DNA of 64,000 nucleotides from Lathyrus oleraceus (taxonomy: Eukaryota > Streptophyta > Magnoliopsida > Fabales > Fabaceae), in assembly GCF_024323335.1 (NCBI RefSeq), contig NC_066581.1:176879330-176943329 (forward strand), written 5' to 3'. Under the pieces are notes generated by a model, which was given only the letters and a program-made list of their open reading frames with translations, had not been told where the DNA came from and did not search any database. Of this stretch, positions 1 to 10,316 are shown piece after piece; position 1 is the first letter of the stretch, and each line of letters begins with the position of its first letter. The position numbers and the translations under genes are program-made.

Positions 1-816
1 CTTACCTGCAATTGGCATGTCTTCGAGTAAAATAGCTTGATACCCGAAATGCTCAGTGATTTGGGTGATCATCCCACCTACGGATATGCCTCGGGAGTCG
101 GCTCGGCCAACTCCGCCCAGATAGTCCGCTGCAAAGGCATCTACATTGATAGCCCTATTTTGTGCCATCGAGTACATAAAGAATAGCTCTCTCTGAGTAG
201 CCACTCTTGTGCTATCGCCTGTTCCAAACAGGGTGTAGGCCAAACCCTTCTGAGCATACCTGAAACATGGATTCTGAATGCCCGAGGCCTTATCACCTTT
301 GGAGGTGTAATCCGTCCTCCCAGTGATGGCAATCTAGAAATCCTTAGGTGAGAACCCATCTGAGACCGCTCCTAGTCCGTACAGAGGGAGTCAGAGTATC
401 GCTGCTAACTCCTTAATAGACAGTTCATAATAATTATTAAACAACCGGAAATGCAAAGTGCCAAAATAATACCTGGTCGTGTCTAACCACCGCTTCTCGA
501 ATTGGAATTTCAACATGCTGAGGAATTCGAGAGTGATGCGCTCATATGTCAGTGCTTCTAGGCTCATGAACTCCAGCATTCCTAAAACATGGAACATCCG
601 GTATACTTCGATTTTAAGCCCAAGTGCGTTCAGAGTATGCTCGCACATGTACCTCGTCGGCGTGAGTTTGCGCTTTCGGTGAATGTGATATCTCTTTTCT
701 TGTTCTGGATTATCAAACACGATGTTGTGTAGATTTGGATTCCGGCTCGGGCGCTTCCGTGACTTTGCCATCTCCGCGAGCTGCTGCTTTCCTGTGAGTA
801 TTCTCCTCGGGGGCAT
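1..816 (-). pseudogene. Athila 3' ORF (env-like position), partial, two in-frame stops
   Basis: The minus-strand frame opens at ATG 814-816 with a basic N-terminus (MPPRRILTGKQQ) and runs 141 codons to TGA at 391-393. The same frame continues through one more stop, TAG at 334-336, and is then open to the window edge, about 271 codons in all. The second half contains a stretch ending RELFFMYSMAQNRAIN, typical in my judgement of the plant ATHILA ORF-1 family (PF03078) that lies downstream of integrase in Athila elements. The function of that family is unknown; it sits where retroviruses carry env, but I see no signal peptide or membrane segment here. Both breaks are simple nonsense changes with no loss of frame. 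Confidence 0.65.
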
Positions 817-1448
817 TTTGGACCTGCAAAAATATAAATTATTTGAACTATGGAGTTAGGAAATTTTTAAACCGTGGTTAGAACGGGGACGGCGAGTGGA
901 GTAATATTTGTGAAGGGTGTTTTTGTGATGGGTGAGTGGAAGTATGGGTTATGGAAGGTTTTAGGTAGTGAGGTTTGTGAGTTTTAATGGAGGTTGGAAG
1001 GTTTTGAGAGAAAGAGAGTAAGAATGATGAGAGAGAATGATAAGATGGTAAGATAAAATTTGATAATGATAAGGTTAATGGGGAAAAATTGTGGTTACTG
1101 TCCTTCACCATGGTTTGGGCATTATCTTCAGTGCTCCTGACACAGCCCGTGTCAGGCTAATATATATAAATAAAATTTTCTATCACCTTCAGTGTTCCTG
1201 ACACGGTCCGTGTCAGGCTGCCCTTTTGGTCATTTTTTTGGCTTTTTCTCCTGTTCAACCGCTGGTACCTCTGGCGACATTGATTATCCTTTTGTATGAC
1301 TTATACATTTGTTGACGTGATGTTCCCTCCTTGTAGGGCTCCTGCGTAAACCTACAAACACACATAACTGATTAAATTTAAAATGCGTGGGTTGCCTACC
1401 ACAAAGCGATTCGTTTAACGTCACATGGCTCGACGGTTCTCCGTCTGC
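817..1448 (-). other. Athila spacer between pol and the 3' ORF
   Basis: No convincing coding sequence. The part around 880-1110 is biased toward purines on the plus strand (long G/A runs), so the element-sense strand is pyrimidine-rich. Between 1136 and 1217 lie two near-perfect dyads described separately. The pol reading frame ends at 1449-1451. Confidence 0.6.
1136..1217. repeat. Two inverted-repeat dyads, CCTGACAC core
   Basis: CCTGACAC (1136-1143) pairs with GTGTCAGG (1149-1156). CCTGACACGG (1197-1206) pairs perfectly with CCGTGTCAGG (1208-1217) across a single T. The short flanks CTTCAGTG before each copy are also shared, so this is a diverged direct duplication of a palindrome. The same palindrome occurs several times in the element's own LTR at 7879-8103. 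Confidence 0.85.
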
Positions 1449-2648
1449 TCAAATGAGACAGATTTTGTCTATTATACCACCCTTCTGGTCTTGTAGGTAC
1501 GGCTTGACTCTCTGCCCATTCACCTTGAACGTGTCTCCGTTTGTGGGATTTCTTAGTTCAACAGCTCCATGCGGAAATACTTTTTGTATCACAAAGGGTC
1601 CCGACCATCTTGACCTTAGTTTCCCTGGGAATAGTTTTAACCTTGAATTAAATAATAAGACCAGTTGTCCTTCCTGAAGTTATTTCTTCTTAATGAGCCT
1701 GTCATGCCATGTTTTGGTTTGCTCTTGGTATATCTTGGCATTCTCATGTGCTCGATTTCTGAATTATTCCATCTCTTGTAATTGGAGGATCCGAGATTTA
1801 CCCGTTTTGGAAAGATCATGGTTGAGGAATTTGGTAGCCCATAATGCCCTATGCTCAAGTTCGAGTGGTAGATGACAAGCTTTACCATAGACCAGTTGAT
1901 ATGGGGACATACCTATTGGTGTTTTGAACACTGTTCGGTATGCCCAGAGTGCATCATCTAGCTTGATTGACCAATATTTTTGTGAGGCGCTAACGGTCTT
2001 TTCCAGGATTTGCTTGATCTGCCGAATTGATACCTCTACCTGTCCACTAGTCGGGGGGTGGTACGGTGTGGCAATTCTATGCTTGACATTGTATTTCCTC
2101 AACAGTTTCTCCATCAGCTTTTTGAGGAAGTGGGTACCTTCGTACTAATCAGTGCTCTTGGTACCCCAAATCGTGCAAAGATACAATTCTTGAGGAAATT
2201 TATTACCACTTTCGCGTCATTTCGTGGGAAGTGCTACTGCTTCCACCCATTTCGACACATAGTCAACCGTGACCACAATGTATTGCTTTCCAAAGGACGG
2301 TGGGAATGGTCCCATAAAATCTATTCCCCACACATCGAATAGTTCTACCTCTAACATGGCATTCCGAGGCATCTGATTTCTCTTGGATATGTTTCCTATT
2401 CTTTGACATATGTCGCACTCTTTTACCACTTCTTGTGCATCTTTGAATATTGTAGGCTAGTACAATCCAGACTGGAGGACTTTTGCCGCGGTTCTATCTC
2501 CGCTGAAATGTCCTCCATATTCTGAGTTGTGACAGGCTTTTAGGATGTCCCTTTGCTCTTCCTTTGGAACACATCTCCTGACCAGACCATCTAATCCCTT
2601 TTTGTAAAGGAATGGATCATCCCACACATAAAACCTGCAATCATGCAA
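1449..2648 (-). pseudogene. Athila integrase domain, degenerate
   Basis: Order on the minus strand: zinc-binding HHCC segment (H..H in ACHNSEYGGHF, C..C in [10 protein letters not shown]), catalytic core starting [12 protein letters not shown] with the first Asp, second region near 2140-2220, third region [14 protein letters not shown] with the catalytic Glu kept, and the C-terminal [14 protein letters not shown] segment ending at TGA 1449-1451. A stop at 2457 splits the zinc region. A one-base insertion near 2219 and a compensating change near 2145 scramble the stretch that should hold the second catalytic Asp; that residue cannot be found. Two further stops lie near 1764 and 1700. The enzyme would insert cDNA into host DNA but is dead in this copy. 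Confidence 0.88.
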
Positions 2649-3355
2649 AAGCTTTTTTCTTCTGTTAGATCAAATTCATCAGGTATTAGTCCACCTACCA
2701 TAATGTTCACATAATCGACGAACCATGGGATATGCATAACGACTAGGATACGTTCGTCTGTGAACTCATCTCTGATGGGGTGTGTTTCTTCTGTTTCTTG
2801 AATCGGAGTCATCCGAGACAAATGATCAGCAACAGTGTTTTCACTACCTTTTTTGTCTATGATTTCCAGGTCGAATTCTTGTAGTAGTAGGATCCATCGT
2901 AGCAGCCTTGGCTTTGATTCCTGTTTGGCCAAAAGATATTTTAAAGCAGCATGGTCAGTATACGTAATTACCTTTGATCCCAATAGATAGGATCTGAACT
3001 TGTCAAACGCATACACCACCGCCAGGAGTTTTTTTTCAGTGGTTGCATAGTTCATTTGAGCAGGGTTCAATACATGGCTTGCATGATAGATCACATGCAA
3101 GAGCTTCTACTTGCGTTGCCCTAGTACTGCCCCTACTGCGTTATCACTAGCATCGCACATTATCTCAAAAGGAAGAGACCAATCGGGGGCAATAACTATG
3201 GGGGCTGACACAAGTTCCTTCTTCAAGGTCTCGAAGGCTTGTCTGCACTCCATGTCAAACAGGAATGGTGTATCCTTCACCAGTAGACTAGTTAGTGTGT
3301 TTGCGATCTTGGAGAAATCTCTTATGAACCTGCGGTAGAACCCCGCATGTCCCAA
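2649..3355 (-). pseudogene. Athila RNase H domain
   Basis: The frame continues from RT through GHAGFYRRFIRDFSKIA (RT connection) to IMCDASDNAVGAVLGQRK with the first RNase H acid in the DAS motif, then a stop at 3107-3109, then [20 protein letters not shown] with the catalytic Glu, [11 protein letters not shown] with the next Asp, and [10 protein letters not shown] with the last Asp. All four acidic residues of the fold can be seen. A one-base loss in an A-run near 2655 shifts the frame into integrase. RNase H removes the RNA strand after first-strand DNA synthesis. Confidence 0.88.
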
Positions 3356-4160
3356 GAAGCTTCAGATGCCTTTTTCATTTACCGGAGGTGGTAAATTTTC
3401 TATTACCTCTACTTTTGCTATGTCCACTTTGATACCTTGGTTGAAGATCTTGTGTCCCATGACTATTCCTTCACGTACCATGAAGTGACACTTTTCCCAA
3501 TTCAGGATCAAATTTGTTTGCTGGCATATTTCTAACACAAGTGACAAGTTAGTCAAACAATTATCAAATGAAGAACCAAATACTGAAAAGTCATCCATAA
3601 ATACTTCCATATGCTTTTCGAGCATGTCAGCAAATATTGATGTCATACACCTTTGAAAAGTGGTTGGTGCGTTGCACAACCCAAATGGAATTCTTCTATA
3701 AGAAAAAATACCATAGGGGCATGTGAATGCAGTCTTCTCTTGATCTTCAGGGGCAACAACAATCTGGTTGTACCCCGAGTAACCATATAGGAAACAATAG
3801 TAATCGTGTCCGGCTAACCTTTCCAGCATTTGATCAATGAATGGTAACGTGAAGTGATCCTTCCGTGTTGCCACGTTTAGTCTTCTGTAATCTATGCACA
3901 CTCTCCAACCTGTAACAGTTCGGGTAGGAATCAACTCATTTTTTTTCATTTTTTATCATCGTAGTGCCCCCTTTTTTTGGTACCACATAGACTGGACTTA
4001 CCCAAGAACTATCGGAAATAGGATAAATTAGGCCTGCATCCAAGAGTTTTACAACTTCTTTGCGTACCACTGCTTTCATGGCTGGGTTAAGTCTTCGTTG
4101 TGGTTGCACCACCAGTTTATGAACATCTTCCATTAAGATTTTGTGCATGCAAACGGTCGG
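3356..4160 (-). pseudogene. Athila reverse transcriptase domain, frameshifted
   Basis: Starts with the conserved segment VRKEVVKLLDAGLIYPI and WVSPVYVVPKKGG, continues with WRVCIDYRRLN, FLYGYSGYNQI, RIPFGLCNAPTTFQ and the active-site box FMDDFSVFG, and ends with KCHFMVREGIVMGHKI. The catalytic FMDD aspartates are present. One insertion in a run of eight A (coding strand) near 3940-3947 breaks the frame just before the TRTVTGWR block; a stop at 3362 ends the domain. Family and order are clear; the copy cannot be translated as one protein. Confidence 0.92.
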
Positions 4161-5262
4161 GCTTATACCTTTTAAGTCCTCCATTGCCCATCCGATTGCG
4201 CCTTTGTATTTTTTTAGCACTTGAATGATTTTTGCTTCTTGGAGACTTTGTAGACTGGCATTGATAATAGTTGGACATTTTTTTTCAGTGTCCAGAAATA
4301 CATACTTTAGATTTGTTGGTAATTGCTTTAGATTTACCCCTGTTTTTGGTTCTTTAGTGACATCTGATGGTGGTGGTCTTAAATCTTCCAACCGGTGTGG
4401 TCTAGATCTAATCCACTCAGGTTGTTTTTCCATAATGGCGAGCACCTCATACTCACCGTCATCTTCATCACTTTCAAAAATTGATAGACTTAAGACCCGT
4501 TCTAGTGGTGACTGGGGTCTTAGCCTTTCACTTTCTTGAGCAATTACTTGGTCTATTATCTCTATAGTGTTGCTTGTGCCGATATCATATTTGTATTGCA
4601 TTGTGTTCCTCACATCTATTTTTAACTCTTCATCATAGACTTTAAGGGTCATAGTTCCTTCCTCAATGTATATCATACACCGTCCTGTTTCTAAGAAAGG
4701 TTTGCCCAATATGAGAGGAATCTCCTCATCTTCAGGAATTTCCAAAATGACGAAGTCAACTGGGAAGACAAACTTTTCAATTTTTACAAGAACATCTTCC
4801 ACAATCACATAGGGTCGCCTCACAGAGCGATCCTCAAACTGAAGTGTCATTCAAGTATCTTGAACAGTGTCAATGCCTAATTTTTTATAGATGGAAAGTG
4901 GCATCAAGCTTACACTTGTTCCTAAGTCAATCAGAGCCTTCTTAAATTTTCTATCACCAATGGTGCATGGAATAGTAACCAATCCCATGTCTTTCTTTTT
5001 CACTGGATTTTTCATGCCTTGGAGAATGGAACTGCATGTTTCAGTTAGGATGATCGGGTCTATATCAATGGAATGCTTCTTGGAGATGATGTCTTTCATG
5101 AACTTGGCATATATTGGCATTTGTTCTAATGCCTCAGAAAAAGGGATGTTTATTTCGAGTTTTTTGAACATTTCCAGGAACCTCTTAAAATTCTTTTCAT
5201 GTTGATCTTTCTTTTTCTGTCTTTGAGGGTAAGGGAGTTTGATGACTGGTTTTGGAACCTTC
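4161..5262 (-). pseudogene. Athila aspartic protease and linker to RT
   Basis: The frame contains ALIDLGTSVSLMPLSIYKKLG, the Athila form of the retroviral-type protease active site (D-L-G-T/A-S), then the strand VDFVILEIPEDEEIPLILGKPFL that closes the fold. A TGA at 4851-4853 interrupts the protease, in the same frame as both sides, consistent with an Arg CGA to TGA change. About 160 residues of low-complexity acidic linker follow before RT begins. The protease would cut the Gag-Pol precursor. Confidence 0.85.
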
Positions 5263-6812
5263 TATTTCTCCTTGACAGGTGGTAGTATAACTTCTTCATC
5301 TTGGTCCTTGGTTTCCTTTATTTCTAAATCCACTTCTATCAATCCATCTTTCTCCATATCATTTTCCTCTGTTGACATCCCACTTCAGGTTACGACAGCG
5401 TTAACAGTGTTATGTTCCCACGGATTTGTGACAGCACCACTTGGTAGGGTACCTGGGGCTTGAGAATTTGAAGCTAACTGTTGTGCTATCTGACCCATTT
5501 GGACTTTGAGATTTATAATGGAGGCCGTGGTGTTTTTTTGATTAGTCCTTGTTTCTTCTTGAAACTGTATGTTGTGGACTACTAATTTTTCAATGGCGAT
5601 TTCCCATTCAGCCTTTTTAGGTGCCTATTGTTGCTGTTGTTGTTGATACTGAATCTCATATTACCCTGTACCTTGTTGCGGAGCATTCCCTCTATGATAT
5701 TTCCAAGAGAAATTTGGATGATTCTTCCAAACTAGGTTGTAAGTGTTTGAGTAGGGATTATTCTGCTTCAAGAATTTGATCTCTTCAATTTGTTGGGGAG
5801 TAGCAAAACAACAGATTGTATGATGAGGTCCATTACAAATTTTACAAGTGCTAGCCTGAGCTGGGTGGACTTGCGCTATCTGTTTAGTACCTATATTCAT
5901 AGCTTTCAGCTTCTTGTCTACTTCGGAAGCAACTGTGTCTTCCAGACAGATTTTATTTGTCTCTAATTTTAGATCAATCACCCCTTCTGGCTGACTAGTA
6001 CACATGTCGTATAATTCTAGATGCTCATTGGCAACTATAGCTTCAATAATCCTTTTAATACCAGTGGCTGCTGAGAAATTTGTTGAGCCACCAGCTGCTG
6101 TATCAATCAACTGTTTTATTTTTATTTTCAGCCCATTAACGAACATCTGCATTTGTTCGGTTTGATCCACATTATGAGTTGGACACGCTACTAAGATCCT
6201 TTTGAATCTTTTGTAAGTGTCTCCAAATGATTCACCATCCTTCTGTTTGAAATTAAGAATTTCATATCTTTTTCTTAGGAATACTGATGTTGGAAAGTAC
6301 TCATTTAAGAATGCAGTTTCCATCTCTTCCATGGATGTGATACTGCCGACAAGAAGAGAATAGAACCATTCTTCTGCATCTTCAGCTAAAGTGAACGGGA
6401 ACATTCTTAATTTTTTTGCTTCATTAGTATGACCATCAATTTTCGGTGTGGTGCTCATGGTCAGAAATCTTTGCAGGTGTTTGTTGGCATCTTCATTAAC
6501 CTTTCCGGTGAAAGGTTTTCTTTCCAATTGATTGATCGTGCTAGGATGTAGTTGAAAATTTGTCACATTCACCAGTTGGTTGACAATGGTCAGTCGACCA
6601 CCCGGTGCGTTTGCACCTCCATAGTCACCCAGGAGTCTTTCCGGAGGTGGAGGAGGTGGAATTGGAGGAACTTCAGCCATTGGTTCTTTGACTTCTGAGT
6701 GATCAGAGGTACTTTCTTCTTTGGAATCCACTCTTTGATTTCTGCATCTTCGGTGAAGGGTTCTCTCGATTTCTGCATCAAAAAGAAATTCAGCTGAGGG
6801 TTCTCCTCGCAT
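5263..6812 (-). pseudogene. Athila gag (capsid and nucleocapsid region)
   Basis: ATG at 6810-6812 begins MRGEPSAEFLFDAEIERTL, 88 bases downstream of the PBS. A 383-codon open segment follows with the proline run PPIPPPPPPERLLGDYG, the capsid-like core FTGKVNEDANKHLQRF, LFLEYFP-type motif FLNEYFPTSVFLRKR, and one zinc-knuckle-like cluster CKICNGPHHTIC (the last cysteine pair degenerate). TAA at 5661-5663 interrupts it. The frame then runs through a poly-Gln tract (around 5625-5650, CAA/CAG repeats) to a segment ending GTLPSGAVTNPWEHN, the usual Athila Gag tail. Gag builds the particle around element RNA. Confidence 0.88.
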
Positions 6813-6906
6813 ACAAATTAGTAAATTATAAATGACAAAAAAATAATTTTATTGCAGAGCAACAAAATTTTAATTGAAATTAAAATTAAACTCTATATTT
6901 TGGCAT

Positions 6907-6924
6907 TCCCCGGCAACGACGCCA
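6907..6924 (-). promoter_or_regulatory. Primer-binding site of the Athila element
   Basis: Minus-strand TGGCGTCGTTGCCGGGGA lies six bases inside the 5' LTR. It differs at one base from the canonical Athila PBS. Literature assigns that PBS to tRNA-Asp; the assignment is from family knowledge. Confidence 0.88.
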
Positions 6925-7770
6925 AAAACTTGATCTGGAAAATAGCAAGTGTACTATTTTGCCTTTTATAGTAATAATGGGGAAATTCCTCGAATGTCGG
7001 TCTCAAGGACTGCAAGTCACTATCGAGTTTAAATTATCATTCAATTAAACAAAAAGTATAAATTTGGTTTTTCAGGTGTAAAAATATACGAATAAAGGTA
7101 AAGGCAAACAAGAATGAAAATAAGGGTTTATAGAGAAAAAGAAATAATACCAGGGAATGTGTATGATTTATCCCTGTAACAACTCTGAGTCACTGTTGCA
7201 TCAACAAATATCAATTACTACCGATTCTTAAGGGTATTTTCTCCCAAGTCCTTGGTGAGAAAACCTTTAATCAATCTACCCTAATTTCTATGTTCATAGC
7301 CAATTAAGGTGAAGTTAAGCTTTATAATATCAAGAATACTCTGGTTCATACAGTGTATCCCTAGTCCTAGTTGATATCTACTGTAAAGTAACCTTATGAG
7401 AACCTTATCAATGGTGGTCCAGCCTAATTGATAACCACAAATCAATCTCGATTGGCCCGAAAGAGAAAGCAATAAACACATCAAAAGGTTAACGTAAAAA
7501 TAATATTATAAATGCAAATCTAAACTCAAATTCGTTACAATTCTAAATCAGGGACACCCCCTAGCATTGGGGGGTTAAACTACTCATATTGTTTAAAACA
7601 AATGCAAGATAAAAATTACACATTACAAGTAATTGGATGACTTTGATCTTCAATCACTCCCGCTCATGAAAACCTTCAGCTCTTTGAATGCCTTGCTCTC
7701 TGTAATACTTGATTGCTTCATAATACAGTATTTTTTTGTATTCCAAGATGATTTTTCCTTAGGCAGAATG

Positions 7771-7783
7771 TCCTCTTTTATAG
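7771..7783 (-). promoter_or_regulatory. TATA box of the Athila LTR promoter
   Basis: Minus strand reads CTATAAAAGAGGA, a close match to the plant TATA consensus, about 550 bp from the LTR start. Transcription would begin about 30 bases to the left. No other TATA motif in the LTR is as good. Confidence 0.6.
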
Positions 7784-7878
7784 TGAAAATTTCAAGCAGT
7801 AGTTGAACATGTCGAAAAATATCTCTGAAAAATCCCGACGAACAAAAGCCCGAGAAAACTGAATTTTTGGGCTTGGGA

Positions 7879-8103
7879 TGACACGACCCATGTCAGCTGA
7901 CACGGGTGGCCGTGTCAGCCTACTATCCTGGCTGACACGGGTGGCCGTGTCAGCCTACTATCCTGGCTGACACGCCCCTGGCATGGGTGACACAGCTGGG
8001 TGTGGTGCCTGACACGGGTGGCCATGTTAGGCCACTCTATTCTTCAACACGTCCTTCTTTGCCTGACACGGCCCGTGTCAGGTGACACGGGTGGCTGTGT
8101 CAG
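7879..8103. repeat. Cluster of TGACACGG/CCGTGTCA palindromes in Athila U3
   Basis: At least five dyads lie upstream of the TATA box. Perfect ones are GCTGACACGG 7896-7905 with CCGTGTCAGC 7910-7919, the 11-bp arms at 7930-7940 and 7945-7955, and CCTGACACGG 8062-8071 with CCGTGTCAGG 8073-8082. The second pair is part of a short direct duplication including TACTATCCT. Decayed copies occur near 7879, 7970, 8011 and 8083. Position in U3 suggests a promoter role, which is inference. Confidence 0.8.
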
Positions 8104-8335
8104 GCCTCCTATACCGGGGTTTTCTGCTCCTCTGCCTGTCGGACAAAAACACAACTACCCCACGCATAAAATCACGAAAATATAATTAAAATATAACAAT
8201 GATTCAAAATGCTTAAATATAATACCAGAAGTATAATTGACTCGAAAAGTATCAAAAATGCTTGCACAGTATTTCAAAAGCCTTGGTTTCTTGTCGGAAC
8301 AGTAATGAAAACTTAATCCAAATGGTGACTGATCA

Positions 8336-8967
8336 ATATGATAAATATTGTACGAGATAGAGTCCAGGGAACCCCAGTTTTGACCAGTTGACTTTCTTGG
8401 GTCAACCACCGTGAACCAACATGCTAGCTTGATATTCTCTTTACTTTTGGGACACATGGAGGATCACATATGCATAAGATGATATAATGTTAAGTATATG
8501 AAATATTTGACCAATTGGTGAAAAACTTGTTGAAGAAGTCACTCAAGATACCCAGATGAATTAGGGCTTCCAAGGAAAACAAGCTTCAAACTCTTGATGA
8601 TTTCTCGATCAAAATAACATGTGAAGATCATGGGGATCCATATATGACACTTAGAGCCAATGTGAACCAACTCTTGATTGAGCTCCTTGCACTGAGGGTC
8701 TTAAACCCTAGATATGAGCTTGATATATCAAAGGTAAGCATACACACTACTTACAAAAGCAGTTAAACTATACAATGACATATTTTTGGTATTTTGGTTA
8801 GTAAATAAAGGAAAGTGAAGTATGATACAATCAAATGTGCCTGGTGATCTCTCCCAATGCAAACCCAATGAATGAGGTGTAAGGGGGATGCCAAGGCATG
8901 ATCCCAATGCCAATGCATATGATGAGAATAGCATGAGGGATCCTAAGGTCAAAATTAGGGTCTTACA
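8336..8967 (-). repeat. 3' LTR of Ogre-A, first 632 bp (interrupted by Athila)
   Basis: In element sense it begins TGTAAGACCCTAATTTTGAC at 8967, next to the polypurine tract. Positions 8336-8633 match 56170-56467 in the 5' LTR; 8634-8967 is the piece whose 5' LTR partner lies beyond Ogre-C. The remainder of this LTR is outside the window beyond the Athila insertion. Confidence 0.85.
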
Positions 8968-8981
8968 GCTACCCCTATTTA
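8968..8981 (-). promoter_or_regulatory. Polypurine tract of Ogre-A
   Basis: Minus strand TAAATAGGGGTAGC sits immediately before the LTR TG. The same AAATAGGGGCATC form precedes the Ogre-B LTRs, and GAATAGGGGCAGC precedes the Ogre-C LTR, so an A-TAGGGG-AGC/ATC box is shared. It primes plus-strand DNA. Confidence 0.82.
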
Positions 8982-9469
8982 ACGACGTTCTAGCTGAGGA
9001 GATGAAGGTTAAAATCTTCGCATCGCCTCAGTAGAATGGACTTAAATAACAACATATATAAACAAATATTGGCCCCTAAGAGACCTCATGATGCATATGA
9101 TATGAATGTTAAAATAATCTTTATGGGAAAAATGTTTCCAAAAAGGAAAAGAATCCGGAGAGACCGAAAGTCCGCAGGAGTATAATGCATTCCGTTAGGA
9201 AAACTCACTGGGGAGACAGGGACTCTGGGGGATAAAAAGGTCGTGCGTAGGCCAGGCTACGACTTTAAAACTGCTGGGGGACTCGAGGGATTCCATGAAA
9301 ATAAATCAATGGAAAGACTCAGTCGCGGGATAAAAGGAACATCTGCAACGGAAACGGGTAGATTAGATCAAAGATGAAATACTCGAACCAAATAGGAAAT
9401 GGTGATCTCACTTAGGAAATACGCACTCAAACTCAACTAGGGAAGAAGGGATCTTCAACATAGGAGTAA

Positions 9470-10316
9470 CAGAAGTATATTATCCATTATCGGCTACTGG
9501 GTAAAGGGATAACATAATCTTTCAGAGAGGACATCCGTTACCGGTTAGGGTAAACATATCAAGGATGATTCTCTAAGGAAATAACCAAATAGGATTTACA
9601 ACTACCGGTTACTAGATAGAAGACCACCAAGAGAGAGAATATTCGTTATCGATTAAGATGAACATATCAAGGATAGACTCAAAGGGAAGAATATCTGTCA
9701 TCGGTTAAGATGAAGATATCAAGGATAGACTCACCTGGGAACATTAGGAAGAATACCCGTTACCGGTTAGGGTAAACATATCAAGGATAAACTGCCTAAA
9801 AAAGTGAGAATTATATCTATCGGCTACTGGATAGAATACTGGAAAGAGAATATCCGTCATCAGTTAAGATGAACATATCTAGGATAGACTCCGAGGGGAG
9901 AAATATGAATTACATCTATCAGCTAATAGATAGGATACCAAAAAGAGAATATCTGTCATCAGTTAAGATGAACATATCAAGGATAGACTCCACAAAAAGG
10001 GAAAGCAGGATTTATAACTACCAGTTACTGGGTAGAAGACCACAAAGAAGAGGAAATTTGTCACCGGTTAGGATGAACGTATCAAGGATTAACCTCAGAA
10101 GGGAAAGAGTATCCGTCAGCAGTTATAATGAACACATCAAGGATAAACTTTCTGGGAACAAAACAGGAATTACAACTACCTTTTTACTGGGTAGAATACC
10201 AAAACGAGAATATCCGTCATCGATTACGATGAACATATCAAGGATAAACTCAGAAGTGAAAGAGTATCCGTCATCGGTTAGGATGAACAAATCAAGGATA
10301 AACTTCATGGGGACGT
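9470..10316. repeat. Hairpin-forming minisatellite in Ogre-A 3' UTR
   Basis: An irregular repeat built from two alternating units. Unit 1 has a short stem around GGTTAG/GGTTAA followed by AACATATCAAGGAT; arms vary but pair: TACC/GGTA (9539-9552), CATC/GATG (9699-9712), CACC/GATG with a G-T pair (near 10063). Unit 2 pairs CTACC/GGTAG or CTATC/GATAG around GGTTACT or AGCTAAT (near 9833, 9915, 10020). About 15 units occur, spaced 35 to 110 bp. Variable tandem repeats in the Ogre 3' UTR are known from pea (source of PisTR-A). Confidence 0.78.

Larger units (their letters stand above)
1..8335 (-). mobile_element. Athila-lineage Ty3/gypsy LTR retrotransposon, left end outside window
   Basis: The element reads right to left: 5' LTR (6931-8335), primer-binding site, gag, protease, RT, RNase H, integrase, spacer, then an ORF in the place of the Athila env-like ORF that runs off the window. 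The PBS TGGCGTCGTTGCCGGGGA, six bases from the LTR, is the Athila type with one change from the usual TGGCGCCG form. Domain order with integrase after RNase H is Ty3/gypsy. The right LTR edge is supported because sequence from 8336 onward matches the other LTR of the Ogre host element (around 56170-56467), so this copy sits inside that LTR. The expected 5-bp target duplication is ATATG (8336-8340); its partner is outside the window. The coding region carries several frameshifts and stops, so it is not autonomous. Confidence 0.9.
6931..8335 (-). repeat. 5' LTR of the Athila element (1405 bp)
   Basis: Plus-strand limits are TGATCTGG at 6931 and GACTGATCA at 8335, giving a perfect 5-bp terminal inverted repeat (TGATC/GATCA). 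The left edge abuts the PBS spacer. The right edge is where similarity to the host Ogre LTR begins. In element sense U3 is on the right, R and U5 on the left; a TATA box lies near 7774. No ORF of note. The partner LTR is outside the window. Confidence 0.82.

Noticed and set aside
878..1111. 77-codon Ser/His-rich frame
   Set aside because: Product of a pyrimidine-rich stretch with no homologue recognised.
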